This document shows, piece by piece, positions 25,028 to 36,673 of a stretch of 64,000 nt of DNA. The DNA comes from Catenaria anguillulae PL171. Its lineage: Eukaryota > Blastocladiomycota > Blastocladiomycetes > Blastocladiales > Catenariaceae. Each line of letters opens with the position of its first letter. The stretch's first letter is position 1. A program made the position numbers and the translations under genes. The notes beneath the pieces are model-generated. The model was not told the origin of the DNA. It saw only the letters and a program-made list of their open reading frames with translations, and did not search any database. The stretch spans positions 551,489 to 615,488 of the forward strand of contig MCFL01000009.1 in the NCBI GenBank assembly GCA_002102555.1, written 5' to 3'.

Positions 25028-25658
25028 GAACCCGTTGGTGATTTGTGTATAAACATCTCTGTTTTTTGGCGAGTTTGATTTCCTGGTTCCTCGTTCATTG
25101 CGTGTGTCTTGGATTTTTCTTTGTTTCCCTTGTTTCCGTTCCTTCTTCTTATCCCCCCAGTTTTCGTCTCCTTCACTCTTTGCCTCTTTTGATGTCAATC
25201 AACTCATTTATTCATATCATCGTCAATCTACTTTCTCCCTTGCACGCATTCCATTTCCCGTTTTGTGGTCACTTGATTTCCTTGGTCCTGCTTTACCTAC
25301 ACTTAATTGTCAATCTGATTGCCTAGTTGTCACTTTCTCCCTTGCCACTGCATCGTGCGAACCGGTCCCCGAAATACAGATCGCCACGTCCTTCAGCGCC
25401 AGCGCGAGCTGACAGTGGAGGCTGCACATGGACGACATTTGTACGGTACTGCGGTCGGCGACGACAAGAAAACGCACAAAAAGGCGACTTGACTCGCAGC
25501 AATGTATCGATGAGAAGAAGAAAAAGCAAACGACGGCCAACTGCAATCGGATGCGGCCGCGACCGGGGGATGAACGGGTGAGTACATGGAAAACGAAATA
25601 TACAATGAGATGCTATAACCCAGCAACTACCAGACTTGATGCGGACCCTTGCGTCGCG
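25028..25658. other. Convergent 3' region (MAPK / alkaline phosphatase)
   Basis: T-rich, C-rich sequence after the MAPK stop, likely its 3' UTR, then the 3' flank of the phosphatase. No gene recognised. Confidence 0.4.
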
Positions 25659-27667
25659 TCAACCCCTCCGGCCATGTCGAACGCCTTGATGCAGATGGGC
25701 ATGCTCGTGGCTGTGCGACAAGAGCCCTGGTCCGTCGTGCTCGGGCGGCGGGCTTGGGTGCTTGAACTTGAGTTGCTGGCGCAACTGCGCCGTCAGCGCA
25801 TTGACGGTTTGCTGCAAACCCAGGTGTTGCTGCAAAAAGAGTCCAACATCGGTGTTTTCGTGGTTGCCGTGAAGGACTTGTGTCCCAGGTCCATACGCGT
25901 ACTGAGAGATCCATGCCATGCGGTCAGAATGTGTAGGGAGTTGCAATCGTGGAGAAACCATGGATGACTGGCGTACCAGGTTCACATCCACACCCGAGTG
26001 ACCGTGGGTTGACCAACCCAGTTGGGCTCGAATGCTAATCACGGTAGCGAGGGCCAGATCCAAGGTCACAACTGTGTGCAACGGATCCAACAGGGCGTCC
26101 AGCTCGTCCGGCGACAAGTCGCCAACGCCCAACCAGGTGTTGACCATGTCGACAATGGTTGCCGTCCGATCGCGCTTGGGCAAATTCACAGGAACCGCTT
26201 TCAAGATGTCCTCGGCCAACTTGACGGTACTCTTGCGCTGCCTTGCAACTACATCAGGCTTCCACAAGTACTCTGGGTACTTTGCACTCACTTGGCGCGC
26301 CAAAGCCAACCCGCCCGTCTCGTGGTCCGACGTGCTGACCATAACCGTCTCGCCCGGGTACTTGTCTACAAATTCCTTGACGGCGCGAATCACCTTGTAA
26401 TAGTGCAAAATCTCGCCCGCATGCGTTCCCGGATCGTTTGAGTGTGCCGCCATGTCAATGCGGCTGCCTTCGACCATCACAAAGAACCCGGGCGATTCGG
26501 GGTCACTCAGCGTTGCATTGTGCAGCAATTCGAGCCCGCGCCGCGTCATTTCTTCAAGAGACGGCTCGGCGGATGGGTTGCGGTCAATGTTGTACGCCAT
26601 GTGGTCGGGTGTGAAGACGCCCAGGGCGGGAAGTTGCGACGATGAGCGAAGGTTGTCAAAGTCGGCACGGGAAGTCAGCGTGGTGATACCCCTGGAGCGC
26701 GCTTCGGCGAGAAGGTCGCGCGAGTCTTCGCGGACCGATTCAGGGTGCCCTTGGGGTACAAAGTGGCGCCGGCCGCCACCGAGTTGCAGGTCGGCGGTGA
26801 AGCCCACGGCGGGATCCGAGCCGATTTGTTGCTCGGCAATGTCATTTTCGTAATCGCGCCAAAGTACATGGGCTGGACAATAAATACCGGGTCGTCAGAG
26901 ACCTGCTCAGGGGATGCAAACGGGCATACATACAGTTGAAGGAAGCAGGGGTAGCGTGTGTGATCCTGGACGTGACAATGAGGCCGGTCTTGTACTTGTG
27001 CCGCTTGGCCGCTTCAAAAACGGTACCGCATGGCAACTGGTCGTCCGTCACTGTGGCTCGCAATCCCATTCAAGTCAGTTTATGAGGACGTGATGGTCAT
27101 CATCGAGTCGCCAAGATGCGTACCGCCAATGGCCCCATTGTATGACTTCCTCGCACACGAAAACGCCGTGGCTCCAGCCGCCGAATCCGTGACCCATGAC
27201 GATGACGACCGCGTCCTTGATGCGCCCACAAGCAGCTCGTCCAGTGGCGTCACGGGCCCCCACCAATCGCCATTGCTGCCCGACGTGGACGAGTTGGATC
27301 CCAGGCCCAAGTAATGGTACATGGTGCGGCCAAACGTCTCGCTTGCTGGGCCAAACCCGTCACTGACCATCATGATCACGTTCTTGCGGCGCGGGCGTGG
27401 GCCAACGGGGCCGAGGTGCGGGGATGACAGCTTAATGGTCCCGGTCCAGAGAAGGACAAGCGTGAGGACCAGAGCCAAGATGAGAGAGGACCCGAGGGCG
27501 AGAAGCGTGCGTAGGGCCACGGTGGATTTCTGGGTCGGTTCAGCGGCTGTGCGGGATGGCGAGCCCGGTCGATAGCAGGATTCGGCATCGGATGGCGAGA
27601 CTGGCGGGGTTGGGCGAAGGAGAGGTGCAGTCTCCGTCGCACGCGTAGGGCTAGTCGGTGACGGCAT
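25659..27667 (-). CDS. PHO8: Alkaline phosphatase, vacuolar Pho8 type
   Basis: Four exons: 27,667-27,124, 27,050-26,934, 26,872-25,977 and 25,901-25,659; 599 residues. An N-terminal cytosolic tail is followed by a single membrane anchor (residues 51-74), then the catalytic domain. Metal-binding VSDGFG is near 103. The nucleophile Ser161 lies in TDSAAGATA. Later come SDHETGG and THGHSGVDVNL, and GNHENTDVG near the end. The fungal Pho8 landmark PCGTVFEAA ... SRITHATPASF spans exons 2-3. Introns are 73, 61 and 75 bp. The third is a multiple of three without a stop, so its retention would add 25 residues just before YAYG. The C-terminus is His-rich. A type II membrane protein, expected in the vacuole. 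Confidence 0.9.
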
Positions 27668-28453
27668 GGTGGCGATGATGGAAGCACGGCAAGGATGTGA
27701 CGGGCGACTAGGACGATATTGCCGAGTGTCTCTTAACGGCAGGTGTCGATACCGTTTGCATAGTTGCTGCTCGAGCTCATGATACGTATATCGACATATC
27801 TGATCAATCCTTCGCGGATCTGCGCTGGCGCCAAGCTGATGGTGGCTGGTCGGATTGAGGGTCAAGAGCATGTGGTTCAAACTGACATAACCATGAGCGA
27901 GAGCCCGTGCCCAAAAGGAATGCAAGAGTCATCCAAACGTCCGGCGCCCAGGTGTTGTCGACTGCCCGGCACTCTCCACTGGATTCAGTCTCGCTTCACC
28001 AAGGCCGACGACGGTGATTCAAGTACGTGACTGTAGCGTCACGCTCACGGTGCTACAACAGATGAAGCGAATCCAGATGCTACATAAGTCGTGCAGCAAG
28101 AATCGAATTGGCTCCAGCGTCCGGATCGCGAAGAAATCTCGCGTGGCAACGGACTCGAATGTTGCACTTGAGCAAACGACCAAGCAGGTCGCAGCCGAGG
28201 GGCAGCAGGATCTCTCGAGCGTGTCCGTGTGGTCACCAGTGTCTGCAGCAGCCAGATTCAATGAGGCAAGCGATTCTCAAGCGCCAACATCGGCTGAATG
28301 AGATTCCACTGAAAATTATTTGAACTTCTGTGCATCTCATTGCGAAAACAGGACGGTCGCTTCCCGATTTATATCTTGATGTCGCAGATGTGGGATTTCT
28401 GCCCTCATCCCCTCCCTCGATGCCGTTCGCAATCACAGCACTCCATCTCTACT
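27668..28453. other. Intergenic, nothing firm
   Basis: A 95-codon plus-strand frame (28,014-28,301) shows no recognisable domain. It may be chance; otherwise spacer upstream of the alkaline phosphatase. Confidence 0.35.
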
Positions 28454-28539
28454 ATGGCACGCACGTCCGGAACAAACTATATCAATTGGAATGTGAATGG
28501 AATAGACAGCTTGGGAGACGTTCTCAACCATCTCGTCAT
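28454..28539 (+). CDS. Possible first exon of a small gene or transposon-derived fragment
   Basis: ATG at 28,454 begins MARTSGTNYINWNVNGIDSL, a coding-like stretch of 28 codons ending exactly at a good donor, GTAAGT (28,540), followed by a C-tract. The text faintly resembles N-termini of repeat-associated fungal proteins that begin with a Gly-x-x-Asn-Tyr block. No matching downstream exon could be placed before 28,980, so it may be a fragment. Confidence 0.25.
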
Positions 28540-28978
28540 GTAAGTCTACCCCCCCCCCCCCATTTTCATAATCCTCGCTCGCGCTTGTCCCGCTCCACTC
28601 ACAATCTTGGTGACCTTCGGAATCTGCTTTCCTTTCTCCTGGCCCTCACTTATCGAGAGGGACACAAACCGACTCGCTCGCCTGGCTTGGGCGATGAAAA
28701 AGAAGCAATATGGTTGACACGAGCTAGTTCAATAGGCGCTCCTTGCTCCCGAGTTTGAAGCAAATTGGCAGTCGAATGGCAACTGTTCAAAAATGCGCAA
28801 ATGAATTGAGACAAATGCTGGGTTCCGATTTTGCGTTTTGCGTATATGCACACACGCGTACACACAGCCGAGATCCGATGTAGACAGACAAGGAGACGGG
28901 AAAGACACATGGAAATGCGGGCAATCCAACGATCAAGCAAATACGTTGCAATCGAGCCGAGCCAGCTGGCGGCTTGAT
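28540..28978. other. Spacer with C14 tract, no gene seen
   Basis: A C-run near 28,548 follows the donor-like GTAAGT. The remainder includes the 3' flank of the Stm1/SERBP1-like gene. Confidence 0.35.
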
Positions 28979-30344
28979 TTAGGCAAGGGCGGGGAAAGCC
29001 TTGGAGTCGTTGATGTTGACGGTGCCTTGGGGGCGGGCGCCAGAGGGAGCAGAGCGAGCGCCACCACGGCCGCCGCGGAAACCGCCACGACGGTCGTCAC
29101 GGTCGCCACCACGACGGGGAGCAGCCTCGGCAGTGAACTGGAACTTGATGTCCGTCACAATCTGCTTCTCCTTGCGCTCCTTCTTCTTGGGCTCGGCCTT
29201 CTTCTTGTTGCCAGCCAACAGGGCAGCCAACTCACCGGCCTCATCCAAACCCTTCTTGGTGAGCACCTCGGCGGTCTTGAAGGAAGCATCCTCAACACCC
29301 TCGTTGGCCTTGCGGGCGGGCTTGGCCTTCAAGGCAGCCTTCTTGGCGGCGATCTCCTTTTGGTACTCGGCGTACGACTTGGTCTTGTCCTCCTCCTCGG
29401 CGGGAGCGGCAGCCTTGGGCTCGGACTTCTCGCCCTCCTCGGCAACCTTCTCGGTGCTAAATCAAGCCAAGAACAGAATCTTGTAAGAGACGTTTTGATT
29501 CCAATTGGCCCATAACCAATACGACACGTACGCAACAAGGTTTTGCTCAGCAGACAAGCCCTCGGAAGCACCAGTAGACTCAATGGCATCACCCCACGAG
29601 GCGCCAGCGACCTCCTTCTTCTCACCATCCTCGCGACCAGTGCCAGAGTGGCGGTCGAATTGACGGCGGGGAGCACGGCCCTCACCACGAGGAGCACGGT
29701 CGCCGCGGGGAGCGCGATCGCCACGAGGAGCACGGTCGCCACGGGGAGCGCGCACGGAGGTTTCGCCACCGGTCAAGTCGTCAGTGTTGGCCTCACGAGG
29801 AGCGCGGGGAGCCGAGGCACGACCTGCAACACAACCGCATCAAGTTGGGATCAGGGATGGTGTTTAAGAATCGGTGTGCATTATCGGGGATCGATTGGCA
29901 TTTCTTGCATTTCTGGCGAGCGGCGAGACCTTTCCATGCTAATTTCGCAGAAATAAGGCTCTGAGATTTGCAAGGCAATAGCCATGCTGGCGGTCGGTCC
30001 GGTTTGGCAGTCCAGTAGCGTCCGCATGCAGATTAGACTCGTGGATCACACGTTTTCGCAGCAGTCTTGATTTACCGCCCATACCACCGAACCGAACCGA
30101 ACCGAACCCAGCATAACGAGGAATCGCGGATCCAAGCAAGGGATGAAAATGCGCACTCACCACCACGACCGCGGGGAGCATCGCCACGGCGGCGATCGCC
30201 TTGGGGCGACCGCTTGCCCTCAGCACCCTCCTTGGTCTCCTTGACGGGCTTGGCAGGCGTGGCGGCGGGAGCCGGGGCCTTCTTTGCAACAACTGCGGGC
30301 GCAGCGTCGTCGGCCAACAAGGCGAATGGGTTGGAAGCAAACAT
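28979..30344 (-). CDS. Stm1/SERBP1-like ribosome- and mRNA-binding protein
   Basis: Three exons: 30,344-30,161, 29,823-29,532 and 29,456-28,979; 317 residues. It starts FASNPFALLADD, the Stm1/SERBP1/Habp4 opening. A run of APRGDR repeats (RGD/RGG-like) in exon 2 follows, then the HABP4/PAI-RBP1 region (KTKSYAEYQKEIAAKKA), an RGG cluster and the conserved end NDSKAFPALA. Family knowledge: clamps mRNA channels of dormant 80S ribosomes and binds eEF2. The first intron is 337 bp, the longest placed in the window. It contains a tandem ACCGA repeat near 30,090 (plus strand). I looked for C/D or H/ACA boxes in it and saw none convincing. Confidence 0.88.
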
Positions 30345-30635
30345 GGTTGTTCAACGGGTGTTCATTGATTTGGGAAGGGCCAAACTGAACTGCCTCTTGT
30401 CTCTGGCCTGCCGGGATGGCTGGGCAGAGCTTGTTGGACAGTGGATGTGGATGTGATCGCTGAATCGAAGTACCTGACGCCACATGGTCGATCGCCAAGA
30501 ATCAATCAAGCTTGTCCAGAGCTTGTCCTTGACACCTTCACATGACATCGTCAGGTATTGAGGCGCTGCAATCTGGCCTACCTGGCGCTATGTACAGCGT
30601 AGATGTTCGGATACATACACCTTGTGTATCACAGA
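30345..30635. other. Upstream region of the Stm1-like gene
   Basis: No gene seen. It borders the gene fragment beginning near 30,636. Confidence 0.35.
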
Positions 30636-30771
30636 GCAGAATGGGCTCATGGAGAAGCATGGGTACTTGACTGTGCCTTACTTGTCGGACCAGAAGGATT
30701 CGCTGGCATACGTTCATGCCGCAGAGGATATGGAAAGCTTGTATGTGTGCAAAAGGTGGTCACACAAATAG
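30636..30771 (+). pseudogene. Duplicated fragment of the nearby mitochondrial-type P-loop gene
   Basis: The frame reads GLMEKHGYLTVPYLSDQKDS (30,643-30,702), then LAY, and ends at a TAG at 30,769-30,771. It closely matches, in nucleotides and in frame, the stretch at 34,404-34,480 (GLMEQHGFLNVPYLSDRKDL) of the gene at 33,222-35,060. A CACAG just upstream could be a splice acceptor. I see no other exon of that gene here, so this is probably a partial duplication, about 3.8 kb from the parent and on the same strand. Confidence 0.6.
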
Positions 30772-30793
30772 TAGAGCAGATACGTGAGGTGAG

Positions 30794-31861
30794 CTAGTCT
30801 GATACAGTCGTGAATGGATTGCAAAGCTCCTTGACGGGATACTCGGGACTATCCTCAATGACTTTGGCCTCGGACAGCATTTGCACAATCGTGGCAACAT
30901 CCATACCAGAAACGCCGGCGACCTCGGTGTGGTCAGCAAACTGCACGCCTTCAAGCCAACTGGCCACGTCCTTTGGTGCGTAGCTGGGCATGTGATGAGT
31001 CACAGTGGAAATTTTGTCCTGGTCGGAGAGGCTTGCCCAATCGGAAAGAGCAGAGCGCACACCTTCGGCCAGCGCGGAACCCATATCGGACTGCTTGCAT
31101 GAAATGGCGAGGGAAAACGCGGGCCAATCAGGCACAACGGTCCCAGCAAATCGCAGTGTCCCGTCATCAAACCATTTGCGGGTCGTGGCTACTTCCCACA
31201 GGAATGCGTCACTGTTTCCGGCCACGACGCTGTCGCGGAGGTTTGCGAAATTGCCGCATTCGACAAACTGATAGGGCGTTGACCACTTTTTGCGTAGCGC
31301 ATGGAAGATGGGGATGAGATGAGATCCCGAATAGAAACGAGAAATGCCGATGCGTGCTCCTTCTAGCGAACTTGCGTCCAAGGATGAGTTTGGTGCTGTT
31401 GAAATGGCCCATGTGAGCGGACTCTTGACATAAGTTCCGAGTAAGCGATACGAGGCGGATGTGGGACCATTCGCGACAAGACCTGTGGGTTCAGAGGTAA
31501 GCCAATGGTCAGACGCAATTTCACGCTGCAAGTACGCACCGGAAACGAGGCCTTCAGTCAATGCAACGCATCCATCCAATTCACCCGCCGCCAGCATGCG
31601 TAATTGCTGGATGAGAGGCAACAAGTGCCGGTGAGCTCACTAGCCTTGCTAAACGGTCGTCTGACCAAGACGACGACAGAGTAAAGGTGGGCATACCTCT
31701 CCCGTGCCTCCGTGGCAAACCTTGAATTCAACGTCCAGGCCGTGTCGCCGAAAGGCGCCGGCAGCGATGGAACGGATGATGGGAACGTTGAAGTGCTCTG
31801 GAACACCACCAATGACAAAGCGGCGGAGACCAGTGGTCGCAGAAGCAGTTGATGAGGCCAT
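30794..31861 (-). CDS. Periplasmic-binding-fold protein, Ca3427-like
   Basis: Three exons: 31,861-31,697, 31,606-31,540 and 31,482-30,794; 306 residues. The order of conserved blocks fits the Candida Ca3427-like type-2 periplasmic binding fold: GGVPEHFNVPIIRSIAAG, ALTEGLVSG, LLGTYVKSPLTWAIST, LEGARIGISRFYSGSHL, LRDSVVAGNSDAFLWE. Such proteins resemble bacterial ABC-importer binding proteins (SsuA/ThiY type) but here stand alone in a eukaryote. The ligand is unknown. No signal peptide is evident with the ATG at 31,861. An in-frame ATG at 32,212 would add 117 low-complexity residues. Intron 2 (57 bp) is a multiple of three without a stop. Confidence 0.8.
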
Positions 31862-33221
31862 GGCGGTTGGTTTTCGGCTGTGAACGGAGGAACTCGGGAG
31901 AGACGAAGTCAACAGTGGCCCGTCCTGAGAGACAGTCGGGAGGTGTAGGTTGTCGGGAGTTGGAGGAGTGTTGCTGTGAGTGGACGCGGCCGAGAAGATG
32001 AAGCTAGTCGGCAGGTCGGCGTATGAGATTTCTGACAGGAGCGTTATTTCATGGAACGTCTGGGGTAGAGGAGAGAGTATTGCACGTTGGCCTGGGGCGT
32101 GGGTGGCGGAGGATGTTGAAAAGCCATCGTCAACATTGGTCATCGGCGTTCGTTCCGTATCTGTCACTTGCGATCGCGTCATTGATGATGGCTCACCATC
32201 ACGAAAATTCATCCTTATCGTTCAGTCCACGCAAACAATGAGAGGGGCACCCCTGTGTGCCAACTTGAATGCGTAGCGATATAACTTGCTTTCGTCTGCA
32301 GCTGCTTTGCAGCTGCTGAGTGTCATACAACACCTGTCGCCATAGGCACTCGCAGCACTCCAGCTCCTCCAAGGACGGAATGCCCAGGATCGGAGAGGAA
32401 AAGCAAAGGTCGCTGATGCCTTGACACATTACTACCCATCTCTCACATTTTCGACCAGAGTCGGAAAAGAAGCCGAATTGCGAGGTGAGACACGACGTGA
32501 GACAACAGATCAGGTCAGAATTATCGGCACGGGGAAACCATTTATAAGGCACTCGACGTACATATTAATATGTACCGCACGACCGCAATCTCTGCGGGTT
32601 CGAAGCAAAAACAATCATCTCAAATGGCCCCTGTTTCGGTGCGGTCGGTGTGCACGAGGCTCGCGGAGGTTTCGCGCGAGCATCGTGTCATCCATTGGCT
32701 GCAAACGTTCATCGGCGGTGCACATGTTGCATGCATGTTTCTCGTTGCTCCTGCGCCAGTCAATGTTGATCTTTCTGGTCACCACGACGTCATTCCGAAA
32801 CGGGCGCGGGGCATGAGTCACCCCTCCCGCCATCCAGTGCTCGGCAGTGCTCGCCGGCTCGCCCGGTGGGACGGCAGCATAAGAATGGCACAGCCCCACC
32901 CGACAGTATCGGTCGAAAAAATTGAATGCTCAATCATCCCGCCGTTGCCAGGGTGCATATTCCTTATTCCCACAGCAAAGCATTGCTCGTCCAGTCGTCC
33001 ATCGTCTTTGGATATCTTGGAAGTTTCCTTTGACTGCCAACGAATTTCCCTTTCAAGTTTACTGGGTCCACCGTTGTGCGACCAGACTCCACAAATAGGC
33101 CGCGATCGCTTCTTCGCCACGCCTTAATTCAACCATCTCACACAACGTTGCCCGTCGTTCAACGGCTCACAGCCACACATCGACAACGTCCTTCTCTTCT
33201 TCACAACGCCCTGCTGTAACC
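31862..33221. other. Long divergent spacer
   Basis: 1.36 kb between the binding-protein gene and the P-loop gene. A 185-codon plus-strand frame (32,570-33,127) shows no domain or compositional sign of coding. Nothing else recognised. Confidence 0.35.
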
Positions 33222-35060
33222 ATGTACACTCGCTCGCTCGCATCCAAAGTCGTTCGTCACACGACCGCCCCCGGCGCTGGCGCCGCCATTGCCCGCACCC
33301 ATGTTGCCGCCGCCGCCGTTGGTACCCACCCAGCATTCCGCGCGAGGCGTGCCCATCTCTCAACGCCTCCCGTCCCTCAACCACACTTGTTGCTGTCGCA
33401 AATGCCAAAGTACAGCGTGTTCCGACCCCTGACGTCGCGGCGGCTCGTCTCCGAGTACAAGCGCCAGCGGAACGCTGCCGTCGACATGCTCAAGCGTCAC
33501 TTTCGCCAATCGGACATTGTCAACCCGTCAAAGCCGATTGACCCGGCCATGGTCAAGGCATTGCAGGTGCTCGGGTTCAAGGCGGATATCGAATGGACGT
33601 ATAACTTTAGCACCGTGCAGTCCATTCTCGCATTCCTGCACGAGCGTTCCAATGCCAGTGGCTCTACAATTGACGTCGCTTTCTGCGGCGCTGTTTGTTG
33701 CTTTCACGACGTGGTATTATGCCAACGAGGCCAAGGAGCGCGAGGAGGCCAGGATTGCTGACGAAGAGTCGCGCAAGAAGTGGGATTCGCTGTTTGACAT
33801 TTCCGTCACTCGGCCAGAGTCGGAGCCGTTTTCAGTGTTTACCGATGGCGCACCTTGGTGCAAGGAGTCGCGGACAGTCATGGATGACTTGCGCAAGATT
33901 ATCGAGTCGCCGCAGGATTGGAAGCACGGGTCGTCCTACTTTCACGTTTTGTGTACGTCGTTCATGACTTGGACTCCATGCTCATTCTCATTTCGCAAGA
34001 CTGACCAAATTGTTATCAACAAACAGTTGGCCCACAAGGCACCGGCAAATCGCAAATTCTCAAGCTTCTCTTCAACGAGTCGCTCGACCAGCTCAAGCGC
34101 GACCCTGCCTCAAACCAATCCGTTTACTACCTCGACCTCAAGGATGCCTTCCTGACCAACTGCACCGACTCTGAGTTTGTCTCTGAGCGCTTCCTCGACT
34201 TTTTGGACGAGATTCAAAACAAGGCTAAATCCGACGGCACGCGCATCACGCTCTTTGTGGATACGGCCGATTGCATGTCGAATGTGTTCCCGGAGAACCG
34301 ACTGGCGGCTGTTGTGCGCCACTTGCACGAGACGGGCAAGTTTGCACACGTGTTTTTGGCTTTCAACGACCACAAGGCGTACACGCAGCTCATGTCGGGG
34401 CAGCCCGGGCTCATGGAGCAGCACGGGTTCTTGAATGTGCCTTACTTGTCGGACCGCAAGGACTTGCTGGCATACGCCAAGCAGGTTCGGACCAATGTCG
34501 AGGCCAGTGGACATGGTCAGTTGTGGGATGTGCCCGAAGAGGCCCTTGTCGAGATTTTGGGTGGGCAGTTTGCAGATTATGGGCGCGTGCAAAGAAGTTT
34601 GTTGGGCGGGCGTGGATTGCTGAGCACGATTCTCAAGGATTTGCTTTCCGACTCACAGGAGCGGGTCGAGCGTGCGCTTTGCTTTTACCAAGAGGAGATT
34701 ACTCCACTTGCCTCGTCGTTCCTCGTCACGGCCGAGGCCTTGATTGGCGGTGCCAGGATGGCGGTCCCGGCGCATGTTCAGAAGCAGCTCATGGACGAGG
34801 GCCTCATGTATCGGTGCCAGTCCACCATGACCTTCATGTTCCCGCGTGATCGGGCAGTCATGGAGGCCCTGTTGCGCAACCGGGTGCATGCCAAGCACTT
34901 GAACCTGGTCCGCAGGCAGGCAAAGGTGCGACCGCTTGTGCTGCACGCTGAGCCTGCTGCCGAGATTGTCGAGTACCAAGTGAAGCGGGCCGAGCGGTCA
35001 AAGCGGAAGGAGGTGCTCAAGAGTTGGATTTGGTGGCCGTGGGGAGGCAGTTCCAACTAG
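33222..35060 (+). CDS. P-loop ATPase-like protein with mitochondrial presequence; one frame break
   Basis: ATG at 33,222 opens an Arg/Ala/Ser-rich presequence (MYTRSLASKVVRHTT) suited to mitochondrial import. A helical region and a short membrane-like segment (SAALFVAFTTWYYANE) follow, then a Walker A, FGPQGTGKSQ, spanning the 74-bp intron 33,953-34,026, and a Walker B-like strand, RITLFVDTAD. The C-terminal domain has no family I recognise. The frame shifts once at a TTT near 33,681-33,683: dropping one T joins GSTIDVA to SAALFV. No intron of sensible size fits there, so this is a base error or a real frameshift. A fragment of this gene recurs at 30,636. Inner-membrane ATPase is an inference. 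Confidence 0.6.
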
Positions 35061-35272
35061 ATGCTTGTGCGTCAAGAGTGAAACCTTTGCATTTTTACGT
35101 TCCTTGGTTGTATCGTTTACTCCTCAACAAACTGTTACCTATACAACAAATAGATGATACATGGCCCCATGGTCTGGACCACTGGCTCTGTTCGCTGACG
35201 TCAACGTGGCAATCAACATGTTGACTGACTGATACTTGCACACATGCCCCTCCCAAAAGATTAGACTGTCGC

Positions 35273-36255
35273 TCACTGACCTCCTGCGCCCATGAAAGCC
35301 GCCAGCATGCCAAAGTCGTTGCCATGAATGGCCTTGTCTTTTGATTTGCTGTCCTTCTTGTCCAAGACGGTCTTTAGGTCGGTGGCAAGCTTTTGCTCTG
35401 CAGCATGGGCTTCCCCGGCCAAAGCGACGGCATTCTTCATCGAGTCATCGATGGTTTCAAGGACGGCAGTGGTCACATCACACCTATGAAGAAGAGAGAG
35501 AGAGAAAAAAAAAAGGCGTGTGTCACTGAAGAATTGAGGGGCATGGTCCCAGGTGGCGGTGGGCGTTGCTAAAGGCAGATTGACGGACCATTGCTTGAGG
35601 GTTGCTGCGATTTGGTCCAAATCGGCGGGTGCAACGTCACGGCCGACAGCGGATTCCACGTGGAGCTCGCGTCGGCGCTGGTCAATGGTGGCCTTGATGA
35701 GGTTGTCATACATGGCTTCGATGAACAAGTCTTCGAGGTCGCGGACAGCCGAGGAATCGAGTTGGAGCTGACGCAAGAGCAAGTCATAGGAGAGGACACG
35801 TGATGTGTGTGCGAGAGAGATGAGAGTCAAGAGGCGGAGCTTGTGGATCATTGTGCTTGTGAGTGTTGGCCGCGGTTCAGGGAGTTCTGTGATGATTGTT
35901 GATTTGTTGATGTGTTGAGGAGGTGGTTTGGCGTGGGTGAGATGTATGTATCATAGGTGTGTTTCGCTTTTGTTGGCAGAGAGAGAGAGGACGAGGAAGA
36001 CGGACTGCTGTACTCGGCCAGGGTGCCGTAGGCAAAGAGCTGGAGCAGAGCAAAGGCGGGCGGGTGCGACTGCTGGAGTGCGGCAATTGAAGGCTGGGCA
36101 AGAAGCTCGCCAAAGACGTAAACGCCGGGAGCCTCGATGGCCTTGAGGACAAGATCAGCGGCTGCAGCGCCGCGTGACGATTTGGCCAGCAACAGGAACG
36201 GCACGAGCTTGGCGGGAGGCTGACTGAGGGCGGAAGCGGGTGCGGACGGTGCCAT
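35273..36255 (-). CDS. CSN7: COP9 signalosome subunit 7 (PCI domain)
   Basis: Three exons: 36,255-36,006, 35,886-35,589 and 35,483-35,273; 252 residues. The sequence follows the CSN7 pattern: FLLLAKSSRGAAAADLVLKA, then EAPGVYVFGELL, FAYGTLAEY, the winged-helix part of the PCI domain (RQLQLDSSAVRDLEDLFIEA), QRRRELHVESAVGRD, and a C-terminal helix with a Lys-rich end. Role: scaffold subunit of the complex that removes Nedd8 from cullins. Both introns (119 and 105 bp) begin GTCCGT, an uncommon donor, but splicing there restores the conserved joins (AEYS to KLPEP, KQW to CDVT). Confidence 0.9.
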
Positions 36256-36673
36256 GGTCGTGTGTCGAGAAGAAGAGGAAGGAGATGGTTTGAGATGATT
36301 GCGTCAAGTGCGGCTGCTTCCTATTAATATTAAATATAAATACATTGTCGAATGTGTCTCGCGGATCGTCTTCCAAGGTCTACGATGGAGTAGGTATTGA
36401 AATTGCAAATTCAGCGCGAGCGCGAGCGTGCATCCATCGATCTTTGAATTGATCGGCACTGGCACTGGCAGAGCGCCTTCACTGACACAGCTGAGTTGTT
36501 GGCCCGGCACAAACCGAATACAGTATTTATATGCAGACAAGTATACACGCACACTGTATTGCGATATGCACACACACATGCATTTGTGTCCTTGACATAC
36601 ACCCATGCACTCGGCCGGATCCTGATCGACCACCACAATACCACATACAACACCATACATCTTTCAAAACAAC
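36256..36673. promoter_or_regulatory. Divergent promoter, CSN7 / eIF2B epsilon
   Basis: A 418-bp head-to-head spacer. An AT-rich block at 36,322-36,343 reads TATTTATA on the minus strand, about 70 bp before the CSN7 ATG, and could serve as its TATA element. The rest is unremarkable. Confidence 0.3.

Noticed and set aside
29824-30160. Intron-encoded snoRNA in the long Stm1-like intron
   Set aside because: No paired C (RTGATGA) and D (CTGA) boxes or ACA-tailed hairpins were found by eye; only an ACCGA tandem repeat.
32570-33127. 185-codon plus-strand frame in the divergent spacer
   Set aside because: No domain, irregular composition and no splice context; likely chance in stop-poor DNA.
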